Counted from the stretch's first letter, positions 32,215 through 41,409 are shown. The stretch: 42,096 nt of DNA from Hymenobacter plasmatis (GCF_020711255.1 NZ_JAJFAW010000036.1:1-42096); one strand, 5' to 3'. The notes: generated by a model not told the origin, from the sequence alone. Numbers and translations are program-made.

Positions 32215-33216
32215 ATGAAGCAGCCCCATGCACAGGTGCGATTTTTCCAGCACATCAAAGCCCAGTTGCTCCCGCATCAGTCGTTGGTGGAGGAAGTAGC
32301 CGACCTCCTGGGGCTCAGTACCGATAGTGCCTACCGGCGCATTCGGGGCGAAAAATGCATGGACTTGAACGAGGTGCAAAAAGTTGGGCTGCACTTTCGG
32401 GTTTCCATCGACCAGTTTTTGTTTCCCCAAACCGAGGCCATCCTCTTCACGGGGCGGCAGCCGCTGCAGGAAGCACCCTCCCTCGAGCATTGGCTGCAGG
32501 ATATGGAGCTACAGCTCCAGCTGATTAATGGCTATGCCGATGCGCACATCTACTTTATCGTTAAGGATATACCGGTTTTCTACCATTTCCAGTTTCCGGA
32601 GCTCACGGAGTTCAAGTTCTACTTCTGGATGAAATCCATCCTTCACGACGACAAGCTGCGCGGGGTAAAATTCAAAATCGGAGATGCGCGTTACCGCCCC
32701 CTGCACGAGGCCTGCCAACGCCTGGTGGGGCTCTACAACCGCGTTGCGACCACCGAAATCTGGAATGCGGAGAGCCTGAACAGTACCCTGCGCCAAATCA
32801 ACTTTTACAAGGAGTTTGAGGCCTTCGACTCCGAAGACGACCTGCACGTGCTGTACTCCAAACTAGGCGAGCTGCTCAATTATCTGGAAGCCCAGGCCGA
32901 GGGCGGCACCAAGTTTACCGTCGGCCAGGAGCCCCGCCCCACTGGCCCAGCCTACCAGCTGTTTATCAACGAATTGATACTGGGCGACAACACCTTTGCG
33001 GCAGAATTGGGCAAGGGCCGCATCACTTTTCTCAACCACAGCGTGCTCTACTTCGTGGGCACCCGCGACGAAGGCTTCAACAACTTCATGTTTGCCAATC
33101 TCGACAACCTGATGAAGAAGTCCACCCTCATCAGCGGGAGTGGCGAAAAGGAACGAACTCAGTTTTTCAACACCCTCCGCCACCAGCTGCACGCCCAAAC
33201 CCTGGCCCTTCGCTAG
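32215..33216 (+). CDS. Helix-turn-helix transcriptional regulator of a Bacteroidetes family
   Basis: This encodes 333 residues. Residues 5-65 form a helix-turn-helix: FFQHIKAQLLPHQSLVEEVADLL, then GLSTDSAYRRIRGEKCMDLNE, resembling XRE/BetR-like domains. The remaining 260 residues are a predicted helical sensor or dimerisation region with no family I can name; a similar layout is common in Bacteroidetes proteins annotated only as HTH regulators. The start at 32215 gives MKQPHAQVRFFQHI; a further in-frame extension to 32188 has no support. A histidine kinase gene follows after 32 bp on the same strand, so the two are likely co-transcribed. Confidence 0.75.
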   Translation: MKQPHAQVRFFQHIKAQLLPHQSLVEEVADLLGLSTDSAYRRIRGEKCMDLNEVQKVGLHFRVSIDQFLFPQTEAILFTGRQPLQEAPSLEHWLQDMELQLQLINGYADAHIYFIVKDIPVFYHFQFPELTEFKFYFWMKSILHDDKLRGVKFKIGDARYRPLHEACQRLVGLYNRVATTEIWNAESLNSTLRQINFYKEFEAFDSEDDLHVLYSKLGELLNYLEAQAEGGTKFTVGQEPRPTGPAYQLFINELILGDNTFAAELGKGRITFLNHSVLYFVGTRDEGFNNFMFANLDNLMKKSTLISGSGEKERTQFFNTLRHQLHAQTLALR

Positions 33217-33248
33217 CCGCCGGCCCTGCGCCTAAACGCCCTTCGAGC

Positions 33249-34757
33249 ATGGACTATTTACAGCTAGTACCGGCAGCTTGGCGTCTTCGGTTTCCTGATG
33301 CGACCGAGAAAGAGTTTATTGATTACTACAACGTTACCACCATCAATGCCATCCGAATATCCTTGGCGGTGGGTGTCATCCTCTACGCCGCGTTTGGGCT
33401 GCTGGACTTGAATTCCCTCCCCATCACGACTTCTACGGCCTGGTTTTACCGCTTCAGTGTGGGTTGCCCGGCCATCTTTATTGCCCTGATTTTTAGCTAC
33501 ATCACGCCCCTGCGGGCTCTTTTGCAAGTGGTGATGACCGTGATGTGCATTGTGGCGGGCCTGGCGCTGGTGCTCATCGTGCGGCAAAGCCAGCCCACCG
33601 AGCTGGCCTACGACCATTACTATGTGGGGGTGATAATCATCATGATGTTTACGGGCTCGTGGGTGAGGCTGCGGTTTTGGCATGCCTTGGCGGCCCACAC
33701 CATCATCATTGGCGCTTACTTCATCCTCGTTTCGCATGCCCGCTACCTGGCCGTCGACCGCCATCTGATTGTTAACAACACCGTTTTTCTGCTGGCCGCC
33801 TACTTTGTGGCTTCCTTAACGTGCTACATTTTTGAGGTTGACAGCCGCATCGGGTTTCTGCAGTGGAAAACCATCGAAGCCGAAAAAAATACCTCCAACC
33901 TGCAGCGCGAAGAACTGTCGCTGCAAGCCCAGCAGCTCGCCGAAACCATTGGCATACTGAAGGATACGCAGGCCCAGCTGGTGCAGCGCGAAAAAATGGC
34001 AGCCCTGGGCGAGCTCACGGCCGGGGTGGCCCACGAAATCCAGAACCCCTTAAACTTCGTCAAGAACTTTGCCGAGGTGAGCCGGGAGATGCTGGAGGAG
34101 ATGCAGCAGTCGCTGGCCAACGAGCACCTGACCGACCCCGGCGCCGCCACGGTGCTGACGCTGTTGCGCGACCTGGGCAACATGCAACAGAAGATAGGCC
34201 AGCACAGCCAGCGGGCCGATGCCATCGTGAAAGGCATGCTGGAGCATTCGCGCAGCACCGGCGGCAACCGCCAGCCCACCAACCTCAACCGCCTGGCCGA
34301 GGAAGCCCTGCGCCTGAGCTACCACAACCGCCAAATTCAGGAACCGGCCTTCACGGCCAACCTCGCCACCGATTTTGACCCGCACGTGGGCATGGTCTCC
34401 GTGGCCTCCACCGACATTCAGCGCGTGCTGCTCAACCTGTTCGGCAATGCGTTCTACTCGGTGTCGCACAAAAAGCAGCGGCTGGGCGCGGCCTTCACGC
34501 CCCAGGTGAAGGTGGCCACCAAGCGCCGGGGCAAAGGCGTCGAAATCCGGGTGCGCGACAATGGCACCGGCATGAGCAAAGAGGTGCTCCAGAAGCTGTT
34601 TCAGCCCTTTTTTACCACCAAGCCGCCGGGCGAGGGCACCGGCTTGGGGCTGTCGATTAGCCATGATATTATCACCAGCGGCCACGGGGGAACCATCACG
34701 GCAACTTCGCAGAGCGGCGAGTATGCGGAGTTTTGCATTACGCTGCCGGCCATGTAG
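33249..34757 (+). CDS. Membrane sensor histidine kinase
   Basis: This encodes 502 residues. Six hydrophobic segments occupy about 35-195, without a large periplasmic sensor domain. A coiled coil (205-248) leads to the HisKA domain with phospho-acceptor His262 in GVAHEIQNPLNF. The ATPase domain has the N box LLNLFGNAFYSV, G1 DNGTGM, F box FQPFFTTK and G2 GEGTGLGLSI. It should autophosphorylate and pass phosphate to a response regulator, but none is encoded in the window, so it is an orphan here. It is likely co-expressed with the HTH gene 32 bp upstream. The stimulus is unknown. Confidence 0.92.
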   Translation: MDYLQLVPAAWRLRFPDATEKEFIDYYNVTTINAIRISLAVGVILYAAFGLLDLNSLPITTSTAWFYRFSVGCPAIFIALIFSYITPLRALLQVVMTVMCIVAGLALVLIVRQSQPTELAYDHYYVGVIIIMMFTGSWVRLRFWHALAAHTIIIGAYFILVSHARYLAVDRHLIVNNTVFLLAAYFVASLTCYIFEVDSRIGFLQWKTIEAEKNTSNLQREELSLQAQQLAETIGILKDTQAQLVQREKMAALGELTAGVAHEIQNPLNFVKNFAEVSREMLEEMQQSLANEHLTDPGAATVLTLLRDLGNMQQKIGQHSQRADAIVKGMLEHSRSTGGNRQPTNLNRLAEEALRLSYHNRQIQEPAFTANLATDFDPHVGMVSVASTDIQRVLLNLFGNAFYSVSHKKQRLGAAFTPQVKVATKRRGKGVEIRVRDNGTGMSKEVLQKLFQPFFTTKPPGEGTGLGLSISHDIITSGHGGTITATSQSGEYAEFCITLPAM

Positions 34758-34801
34758 TTACGGCCCCGGCGCAAGGGGCAAGCAGTGGCCATGAGATAGG
34801 G

Positions 34802-34837
34802 ATGAGCAAAATCAAGGGGCCGCATGATAGTGGTCAA
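34802..34837. promoter_or_regulatory. Composite tandem Fnr-like operator, copy D
   Basis: The left box 34802-34815 is ATGAG-CAAA-ATCAA; the right box 34824-34837 is ATGAT-AGTG-GTCAA; the spacer is 8 bp and the box starts are 22 bp apart. It lies 101 bp upstream of the small membrane ORF that begins the BON/USP block. CATTTTTG at 34860-34867 resembles the Bacteroidetes -7 element TAnnTTTG and would place a transcription start near 34872, about 41 bp from the right-box centre, the distance expected for activation by an Fnr-type protein. The right box is less perfect than in copies A, B, C and E. Confidence 0.5.
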
Positions 34838-34937
34838 GGCAATTGATGGGCTGAAAAAGCATTTTTGTCAAGTTCTGATTCTAACTCCTTCACCGGCCGA
34901 GCCAGCGGTTCTGGCATTACCTTCTTCGTCACTCGTC

Positions 34938-35063
34938 ATGGTTGCTATTCCGTTTTGGCTGGCGCTGCTGCCCTTGGCGCTCATGTACCTGGCCGTGGCC
35001 TCGCTGGCCATGCTCGGGACCCGGGTGCGCAGCACCGCCCACCTGCACGGCCGCATGGCCTGA
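34938..35063 (+). CDS. Small single-helix membrane protein (41 residues)
   Basis: An ATG at 34938 starts a 41-codon frame ending in TGA at 35061-35063. The product has one long hydrophobic helix (about 3-27, beginning VAIPFWLALLPLALMYLAV) and a basic tail with RVRSTAHLHGR. It lies between operator copy D and the BON gene. Longer in-frame starts are possible but lack support. No family is recognised. Confidence 0.45.
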   Translation: MVAIPFWLALLPLALMYLAVASLAMLGTRVRSTAHLHGRMA

Positions 35064-35068
35064 TACCG

Positions 35069-35088
35069 CCCGGGCAGCCATGCCCGGG
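35069..35088. terminator. Hairpin between small ORF and BON gene
   Basis: CCCGGGCA (35069-35076) and TGCCCGGG (35081-35088) pair perfectly around the loop GCCA, 6 bp after the small ORF's stop codon. There is no T-run, so it may attenuate or protect RNA rather than terminate fully before the BON gene. Confidence 0.45.
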
Positions 35089-35140
35089 GCTACGAAGCTG
35101 CTGCTGGCGGGCAGCGGCCCACATTCTAATTGCTTGTATC

Positions 35141-36613
35141 ATGATGACTACGCTCCCTTCTTCGGAGGCCCGGGAAGAACGCCTGGCCGACGCCGACATC
35201 ATGGCGGCTGTGGAGCTGCTTTTGCTCAAAAAAGGGGTGTGTTCGAGCCTGCTCCATACCCAGTGCCAGGCGGGCATTGTTGAGCTGGTGGGCTTCACCG
35301 ACAGCCTGCTTTCGCGCGAGCGCGCCGTGGCCATTGCCAAAGCCGTGCGTGGCGTGCGCGGCGTTATTGCCGACATTGGCATTCGCACGCCCGATGTGCC
35401 CGACGCCGAACTCAAGCAGCGGGCGGAGCAGGCCCTGCAGCTGGACCCGGCCGCAGGCGACTACCCGGTGCAGTGCTATGCCCACAACGGCCACGTGCGG
35501 CTGGAAGGCACCGTGAAAACCTGGGCCGAATCGCAGCTGGTGCTGCGCGTGCTCACCGGCGTGCCCGGGGTGCGGCAAGTAGACAACCACCTCACCGTGC
35601 AGGATGGCGGCGTGAAAATCTCCGACGAAGACATTACCAAGCAAGTGCGCGAGCTCCTGGCCTGGGACATCCGCGTGAAAAGCCCTCTGGTCGACATTCG
35701 CACCGAGCAGGGCGTGGTGCACCTCTCCGGCACGGTGGGCACGGCCGCCGAGCACGAGCAGGCGGTGGCTACGGCCCACATGGCCGGCGCCCGGCGCGTC
35801 GACGCCCGCGACCTGGTAGTATCCTACTGGGCCCTCGACAAGGAGCTGCGGCGGCAGAAGTTTGCGCCCAAGGCCGACGAAGCCGTGGCCGAGGCCGTGC
35901 GCGACACCCTGCGGCTTGACCCGCGGGTGCAGGCCTTCGAGCCCCAGGTGCACGTGCGCGATGGCGTGGTGACGCTGCTGGGCACCGTGGGCAACCTGCG
36001 GGCCCGCCACGCCGCCGAACAAGACGCCGCCAACGTGGTGGGCGTGTGGGGCGTGAACGACTTACTGCAGGTGCGGGGGCAGTTTCCCTCGCCCGATGGC
36101 CGCATTCAGCAGCAGATTAAGGATGCCCTGGCCTCCGATTCGTTTTTAAGCCAGTACAACTTCACGGTGAACGTGTACAACGGCAAGGCCCAGCTCTACG
36201 GCACCGTCGCGTCGCACTTTGAGCTGGAGCGGGCGCAGGAAATCGTGGCCAGTTCCAGCGGTGTGGTGGAGCTGGTCAACTGCGTGGAGCTGGCGGCCAC
36301 CAATGAGGAACCAGCCGAGCCGGCTGCGGCAGCAACGGAAACGGACGATGCTCCGGTGCTTACGGCTTCGGTGCCGGTGCCCGACCATGTGCTGGCGCAG
36401 CGCCTGCGCCACCGCTATTACTGGTCGGCGCTGCTCCACGACCAAGACATCAAAATTGCGGTACGCGAAGGCCGGGTAACCCTCACCGGTACCGTGGAAA
36501 CGTGGCTGGAGCGCCGCCGCGCCGCGGCCGAAGCCCTGGAGTGCGGCGCCCGCGACGTCAACAACCACCTCCACCTGATGGCCAGCCCAACCGGGTCCGC
36601 GCCAGCCGCCTAA
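35141..36613 (+). CDS. Cytoplasmic-type protein with six BON domains (copy 3)
   Basis: This encodes 490 residues, closest to copy 2 (LADADIMAAVELLLLKKGV versus LADSDIMQAVERLFKLKKGV at the N-terminus). Six BON repeats lie at about 14-80, 86-150, 157-225, 246-312, 320-386 and 420-484; an acidic, alanine-rich linker precedes the last. There is no signal peptide. The start at 35141 (MMTTLPSSEAREERLAD) is chosen because it aligns with the paralogues; the longer in-frame start at 34865 overlaps the small ORF in another frame. A USP gene follows after 64 bp. Likely function: stress-related membrane or ligand binding, inferred only from family and context. Confidence 0.85.
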   Translation: MMTTLPSSEAREERLADADIMAAVELLLLKKGVCSSLLHTQCQAGIVELVGFTDSLLSRERAVAIAKAVRGVRGVIADIGIRTPDVPDAELKQRAEQALQLDPAAGDYPVQCYAHNGHVRLEGTVKTWAESQLVLRVLTGVPGVRQVDNHLTVQDGGVKISDEDITKQVRELLAWDIRVKSPLVDIRTEQGVVHLSGTVGTAAEHEQAVATAHMAGARRVDARDLVVSYWALDKELRRQKFAPKADEAVAEAVRDTLRLDPRVQAFEPQVHVRDGVVTLLGTVGNLRARHAAEQDAANVVGVWGVNDLLQVRGQFPSPDGRIQQQIKDALASDSFLSQYNFTVNVYNGKAQLYGTVASHFELERAQEIVASSSGVVELVNCVELAATNEEPAEPAAAATETDDAPVLTASVPVPDHVLAQRLRHRYYWSALLHDQDIKIAVREGRVTLTGTVETWLERRRAAAEALECGARDVNNHLHLMASPTGSAPAA

Positions 36614-36677
36614 CCCCAGCAAGCCAACAGGTTATGCGGGCCCTTTTTAATCTTACATGTAGCTTTTTATTACTCCC

Positions 36678-37502
36678 ATGACACCTGCAATCGTAGTACT
36701 GACCGATTTTTTTGCTCTTGCCAACCGGGCCCTTTCTTATGCGGCCGGGTTGGCCGTGCCGCTGAAGGCGCACCTGGTGTTGCTGCACGTCCGGCACGAC
36801 GGCCTGCTTTCGCCCGAAGAATATTCGCACAAAGCTGCCCAGCGCGACGAACAGCAACTGCAGCAGGAGCTTAGCAAGCTGGCCAGCAGCCAGCCCGTGC
36901 CTGCCGAAGTAGAGATATCGGAAGACTTCCTGCCCGAGGCCGTGGCGGAGGCCGTGCGCCACCATCAGCCCCAGCTGCTGGTGCTGGGGCGCCCTGGCAC
37001 GGCGGTGGCGCCCATGGAAGTTGTGACTGGCGCCGCCATGGATTTGCTGCGGGCCGTGCCCTATCCGCTCCTCATTGTGCCCACCGTGGGCTGGGGCGAC
37101 TTTCCGCCGCGCAAGCTGGTGCTGGCCGTCGATGGCGACGAGTTTAGCCTGTATGATAACAAGGACGTTATAGCCCAACTGCTGTCGGCGCTAAACGCGA
37201 CGCTGACGGTTCTGTACGTTACCAATCAGAAAGACCCGGGGGCAGCGGCCGGGCACCGCATTCGGCACGCCATTCACAAAAGTGGCCTCGAAGAACTCAC
37301 GCAGGGGCGGGCCCCGCACATGGTGTACCACACCCACGCCAAGGACGGGATTTTGCTGGGCGCCGCCGAGCTCAATGCCGACCTGCTGGTGGTGGTGGCC
37401 CGCCGCCACAGCTTGTTGGGCAGCCTGTTTCACCGCAGCGTCACGGCTCAACTTATCAGCGAAAGCGCCATTCCGCTCTTGCTGCTGCCGGCACAGGATT
37501 AA
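36678..37502 (+). CDS. Universal stress protein, tandem Usp domains
   Basis: This encodes 274 residues as two Usp domains (about 1-138 and 143-274). The start MTPAIVVLTDFFALANRALSYA closely resembles the USP at 9686-10504. The second domain ends ARRHSLL, FHRSVTA and PLLLLP. The UspA-type G-x2-G-x9-G(S/T) ATP motif is absent. It follows the BON gene by 64 bp and precedes another USP gene by 127 bp, all on the plus strand. The stop codon is followed by AAAATTGAGC, the reverse form of the AGCTCAATT motif. Confidence 0.9.
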   Translation: MTPAIVVLTDFFALANRALSYAAGLAVPLKAHLVLLHVRHDGLLSPEEYSHKAAQRDEQQLQQELSKLASSQPVPAEVEISEDFLPEAVAEAVRHHQPQLLVLGRPGTAVAPMEVVTGAAMDLLRAVPYPLLIVPTVGWGDFPPRKLVLAVDGDEFSLYDNKDVIAQLLSALNATLTVLYVTNQKDPGAAAGHRIRHAIHKSGLEELTQGRAPHMVYHTHAKDGILLGAAELNADLLVVVARRHSLLGSLFHRSVTAQLISESAIPLLLLPAQD

Positions 37503-37629
37503 CAAAATTGAGCAGGCGCTGCCCGCCGCATCCGGGCCGGCTTGCTGCTCTGGCTTTGAGCCCCGGAGTGGGGGACATTCGGTTCGCTTTTAGCTCAATT
37601 GCTTAACTCCACGCTTTACTCTGCTTACC

Positions 37630-38529
37630 ATGAGCCTCTCACTGATTGTATTGACCAGTTTCTATCCGGCGGCGCAACAGGCAGTTGCCTATGCCGATGC
37701 GTTGGGCTGTGCCGTGGGAGGCCAAGTGGTGTTGCTGCATGCCAATCGGGTCACCATTCTAGACCAATACGCATTCGCCGGGGAAGGCTGGCGGCGGCAG
37801 GAACTGGAGCGCGACGAAGAGGTGGAGGTCCTTCTGACCAAGCAGGCTGCCCAGCTCCGGTCGCCATCCACGGTAGAGATGGCCACCGACCTGATGCCCG
37901 AACTGGCCGAGGACCTGATTTCCCGCTACCACCCGGCCCTTTTCATAATCGGCCGCCCGGACCCCAACGCGGCCGGCCCCGAGCGGCTCACGCCCATTGT
38001 GCTGGATATTCTGCGGGCCGCGCACATGCCCGTGCTGCTGGTGCCGCACGGCACACCCGCGGCCGACCCACCCCAGCGGGTGCTGGTGGCGGCCGACGGG
38101 GAGGCTTTTGGCGTGGCCGGGCCGGCGGCGGGCGTCCAGCAGCTGCTCAGCAGCCTGGGGGCCCGCGTGACGGTGGCCCACGTGTCGCCGCTGGAAGACG
38201 ACGATGCTTGTGCCCGCGCCTTGAAAGCCGTGCAGGAAAGCGGCCTCATCACCGGGCTAGTGGATGCGGAGCTGCAGGGCTTTCAGTTTCAGCATCCCAT
38301 CAGCGGCATATTGGAGGCCATCAGAAGCACGCAGGCCGACCTGGTAGTGGTGCTGGCGCGCCCCCGCAGCTACCTCGGCGAGCTGTTTCATAAAAGCGTG
38401 ACCGCGCAGCTGATGCACCAAAGCCCGGTGCCCGTGCTGGTGGTGCCTGCGGCCCAACCGCACGGTGCCGATGGCAAGGCGCCGCTGCCGCAAGACAAAT
38501 ACACCGTGCCCTGGCCCGGAATATCCTAG
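37630..38529 (+). CDS. Universal stress protein, tandem Usp domains
   Basis: This encodes 299 residues as two Usp domains (about 1-140 and 150-275) with a short charged tail. The start MSLSLIVLTSFYPAAQQAV fits the paralogue pattern, although Asp after VLT is replaced by Ser. The second domain ends ARPRSYL, FHKSVTA and PVLVVP; ATP-binding glycines are absent. TAGCTCAATT at 37591-37600 lies in the 127-bp gap before it. A P-type ATPase gene begins 189 bp downstream. A short GCCTGC/GCAGGC hairpin (38540-38554) follows its stop codon. Confidence 0.9.
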   Translation: MSLSLIVLTSFYPAAQQAVAYADALGCAVGGQVVLLHANRVTILDQYAFAGEGWRRQELERDEEVEVLLTKQAAQLRSPSTVEMATDLMPELAEDLISRYHPALFIIGRPDPNAAGPERLTPIVLDILRAAHMPVLLVPHGTPAADPPQRVLVAADGEAFGVAGPAAGVQQLLSSLGARVTVAHVSPLEDDDACARALKAVQESGLITGLVDAELQGFQFQHPISGILEAIRSTQADLVVVLARPRSYLGELFHKSVTAQLMHQSPVPVLVVPAAQPHGADGKAPLPQDKYTVPWPGIS

Positions 38530-38637
38530 CCCGCCAGATGCCTGCGGGGCAGGCCAAGCTCAGCGGGTGGTACCATCCGGCAACCTCAGCGCGAAGCAGT
38601 TCTATCCAAAAGGCATAGCTTACATTCGGCTTATGGC

Positions 38638-38651
38638 TTGATAATGAAGAT
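38638..38651. promoter_or_regulatory. Weak Fnr-like box before the P-type ATPase gene
   Basis: TTGAT-AATG-AAGAT matches the right box of the composite operator in 8 of 10 positions and is preceded by GC as in most copies. No acceptable left box is found 22 bp before it. It is 67 bp from the ATPase start codon. It may be a degenerate single site or chance. Confidence 0.25.
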
Positions 38652-38718
38652 GCTATGGATTTAAAGCTGCGCACCCGGTGTTTCCAGGGCATGCTGCTTT
38701 CACATCGCCCGTCCTATT

Positions 38719-41409
38719 ATGGCTGCCCAAGTTGAAACTCCAGCTGCTACCGAATCCCTGCGTGCTACGGGCCTCACCGAAGCCGAAGCACGGGAGCGAC
38801 TACAGCAATACGGGCCCAATTCGGTAGAAGCCGCCCCGCCCGAAAGTTGGGCTATAATCCTGCTGCGCCAATTCCGCAGCGTGATTGTGGTGGTGCTGGG
38901 CGGGGCGGCGCTGTTCTCCTTTATTTTTCACGACTACGCCGAGGCCTATGCCATCCTGGCCGTCATTTTCATCAATGCTGGCATTGGGTTTGGGCTCGAA
39001 TGGAACGCCCAGGCGTCCATGACGGCCTTGCGACGCATGGGCCTCACCACGGCGCGGGTAATGCGCGAAGGCCAGGTGCGGGCCGTTCCCGCCGACCAGC
39101 TCACCATCGGCGACGTGCTGCTGGTGGAGGCCGGGGAAGTGGTGGCCGCCGACGCCGACCTCTTCCATGCCCAGCAGCTGCAGGTGAACGAGTCGGCCCT
39201 GACCGGCGAATCCATGCCGGTGGAAAAAAGCCTGGCAGGCGCCCCGCCCGATGCCTCACTGGCCGAGCAGCCGCAGCGCCTTTTCAAGGGCACGGCCGTG
39301 GTCAATGGCACGGGCCGCGCCGTGGTGACGCAGGTGGGCAGCGGCACCCAGCTGGGCGCCATTACCCAAATGGTGCAGCAGGCCGAGCGCGCGGCCACGC
39401 CCCTCGAAGCCAAGCTCAATCACCTGGCTCGCCAGCTGGTTTTTATCACCATTGGGCTGGCGGCTTTGTTTGTGATAATAGGGCTGTTTGAAGGCAAATC
39501 AGCTTACATGTTGCTGAAAACGGCCATTGTGCTTGCCGTGGCCGCCATTCCCGAAGGCCTCTCCATAGTGGCCACGCTGGCCCTGGCGTATGGCATGCTG
39601 CGGCTGGCCAAGCGCAATGTGCTGGTGAAGCGGCTGGCCGCGGTGGAAACCCTGGGCGGCACCGACGTCATCTTTACCGATAAAACCGGCACCCTCACCC
39701 AGAACCAGATGGCGGTTGATACCGTCTGGCTGCCCGAAACGCGCCTGCATTTTCCCGTCGATGCCGGGCATGCGGCCCTGGCGGGGGAGTCGTACCAGCT
39801 GCTGCTGCGGGTAGCCGTGCTGTGCAACAACGCGTCGTACTCGCCCACCCAGGCGGAGACCGCCCTGGGCGACCCGCTGGAAGTGGCGCTGTTGGCCCTG
39901 GCCCACGAGGGCGGCTTCGACGTGCCCGGCGTGCTGGGCACCGCCGACCGCCTGGCCGAGCGCCCCTTCAACTCCGAAACGCGCCTCATGGCCACCCTGC
40001 ACCGGCACGTGGGCGGCCAGGTCTGGGTGGCGGTGAAGGGCGCTGCCGAAGAAGTGCTCCAGCACTGCACCCATCAGCACACCACCGAGGGTGCCCAGCC
40101 CTTATCGGAGCCGCAGCGGGCCGAATGGCTCCAGCACGCCGAGCAAATGGCCCAAAGCGGCCTGCGCGTTTTGGCCCTGGCCTACCGGGTACTGCCCTAT
40201 GAAGACGAAAAAGAATGGGCCGAAGAGCTGACCTGGTTGGGTCTTGTGGCCTTTCTCGACCCGCCCCGCCCCGAGGTGATACCCGCCCTCAATGCCTGCC
40301 AGCGGGCCGGCATCCTCGTCCTGATGGCAACCGGCGACCACCCCGCCACCGCCCTCACCGTGGCCCGGCAGGTGCACATGGTGGCCGGTGAAGATGCCGC
40401 GGTACTAACGGGGGCCGAGCTGCGGGATTTGCTGGCAAACACCAACGAGGCCGACCAACGGTTTTGGCAAGCCCGCGTGTTTGCCCGCGTGAGCCCGGCC
40501 CAGAAGCTGGACCTGATTCGCCTGTACCAGGAGCGCGGCCACGTGGTGGCCATGACCGGCGACGGCGTGAACGACGCGCCCGCCCTGAAAAAAGCCGATA
40601 TCGGCGTGGCCATGGGCAAGCGCGGTACGCAGGTAGCCAGCGAAGCGGCGGCCCTGGTGCTGCGCGACGATTCTTTCGCTTCCATAGTGGCCGCCGTGGA
40701 GCAGGGCCGCATCATTTTCTCAAATATCCGCCGCTTTGTGCTGTACCTGGTGTCGTGCAACCTGAGCGAAATCCTGGTGGTCACGGCCACCAGTTTGCTG
40801 GCCACTGGTTCGGGGCTGCTGCCGCTGCAAATCCTGTTTTTAAACCTGCTCACCGACGTGTTTCCGGCGCTGGCTCTGGGGGTAGGGGAGGGCAGTCCTA
40901 CCGTGATGAACCATCGGCCCCGCCACCCGCAAGGCCCGGTAATGCGGCCCGGCGACTGGCGCCTGGCCGTAGCTTACGCCGCCCTGATGACGGCCGCCCT
41001 GCTCACTAGCGACCACCTCGCTCGCCACCAATACGGCCTCACCGACGAAGAGGCCAACGCGGTGCTGTTCTACGGCCTGGGCGCTACCCAGCTCCTGCAC
41101 GTGTTCAACATGGTGAGCATCGGCACTCCGGTGCGGCAAAACGACGTGCTTCGCAACCGCTACGTGTGGCTGGCCCTGGCCCTCTGCACCGGCCTGCTGC
41201 TGCTGAGTTATTATCAACCGCTCTTTCATCGGCTATTAGACATCCAGCCGCTCACCCTCACGGCCCTGCTGCTGATTCTCATTCCGGCCGTAGCCGTCCT
41301 GATATTGGGCCACTTACTGGGCTTGCTCCTGAGTAAATGGCGCAAAAAAACATCTGCTAACGAAGGAGCCGAACACCAATCCCCGCCGGCCCAAAGCGGC
41401 AGGGGTTGA
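38719..41409 (+). CDS. Cation-transporting P-type ATPase, Ca2+ pump type (P2)
   Basis: This encodes 896 residues. It has an N-terminal cation-ATPase domain, actuator loop TGES (162-165), M4 motif PEGLSIVATLALA beginning at 278, phosphorylation site DKTGT with Asp321, nucleotide-binding domain with KGAAEEVL, hinge TGDGVNDAPALKKADIGVAMG, and six C-terminal helices including LFLNLLTDVFPALALGVGEG in M6. The PEGL motif and NxxTD in M6 place it in the Ca2+-ATPase group (PacL/SERCA/LMCA1-like); Ca2+ is the likeliest substrate, but Mn2+ or other ions are possible. It extrudes cations using ATP. In mycobacteria a similar pump (CtpF) belongs to the DosR dormancy regulon together with USPs, comparable to this setting. 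Confidence 0.92.
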   Translation: MAAQVETPAATESLRATGLTEAEARERLQQYGPNSVEAAPPESWAIILLRQFRSVIVVVLGGAALFSFIFHDYAEAYAILAVIFINAGIGFGLEWNAQASMTALRRMGLTTARVMREGQVRAVPADQLTIGDVLLVEAGEVVAADADLFHAQQLQVNESALTGESMPVEKSLAGAPPDASLAEQPQRLFKGTAVVNGTGRAVVTQVGSGTQLGAITQMVQQAERAATPLEAKLNHLARQLVFITIGLAALFVIIGLFEGKSAYMLLKTAIVLAVAAIPEGLSIVATLALAYGMLRLAKRNVLVKRLAAVETLGGTDVIFTDKTGTLTQNQMAVDTVWLPETRLHFPVDAGHAALAGESYQLLLRVAVLCNNASYSPTQAETALGDPLEVALLALAHEGGFDVPGVLGTADRLAERPFNSETRLMATLHRHVGGQVWVAVKGAAEEVLQHCTHQHTTEGAQPLSEPQRAEWLQHAEQMAQSGLRVLALAYRVLPYEDEKEWAEELTWLGLVAFLDPPRPEVIPALNACQRAGILVLMATGDHPATALTVARQVHMVAGEDAAVLTGAELRDLLANTNEADQRFWQARVFARVSPAQKLDLIRLYQERGHVVAMTGDGVNDAPALKKADIGVAMGKRGTQVASEAAALVLRDDSFASIVAAVEQGRIIFSNIRRFVLYLVSCNLSEILVVTATSLLATGSGLLPLQILFLNLLTDVFPALALGVGEGSPTVMNHRPRHPQGPVMRPGDWRLAVAYAALMTAALLTSDHLARHQYGLTDEEANAVLFYGLGATQLLHVFNMVSIGTPVRQNDVLRNRYVWLALALCTGLLLLSYYQPLFHRLLDIQPLTLTALLLILIPAVAVLILGHLLGLLLSKWRKKTSANEGAEHQSPPAQSGRG

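Noticed and set aside
34833..34846. GTCAA-GGCA-ATTGA as an additional Fnr box
   Set aside because: The arms point outward (TCAA...TTGA), opposite to Fnr-type sites.
34865..35140. Longer start for the third BON protein
   Set aside because: The extra 92 residues have no similarity to the two paralogues, which start at the equivalent of 35141, and contain the small ORF in another frame and the hairpin.
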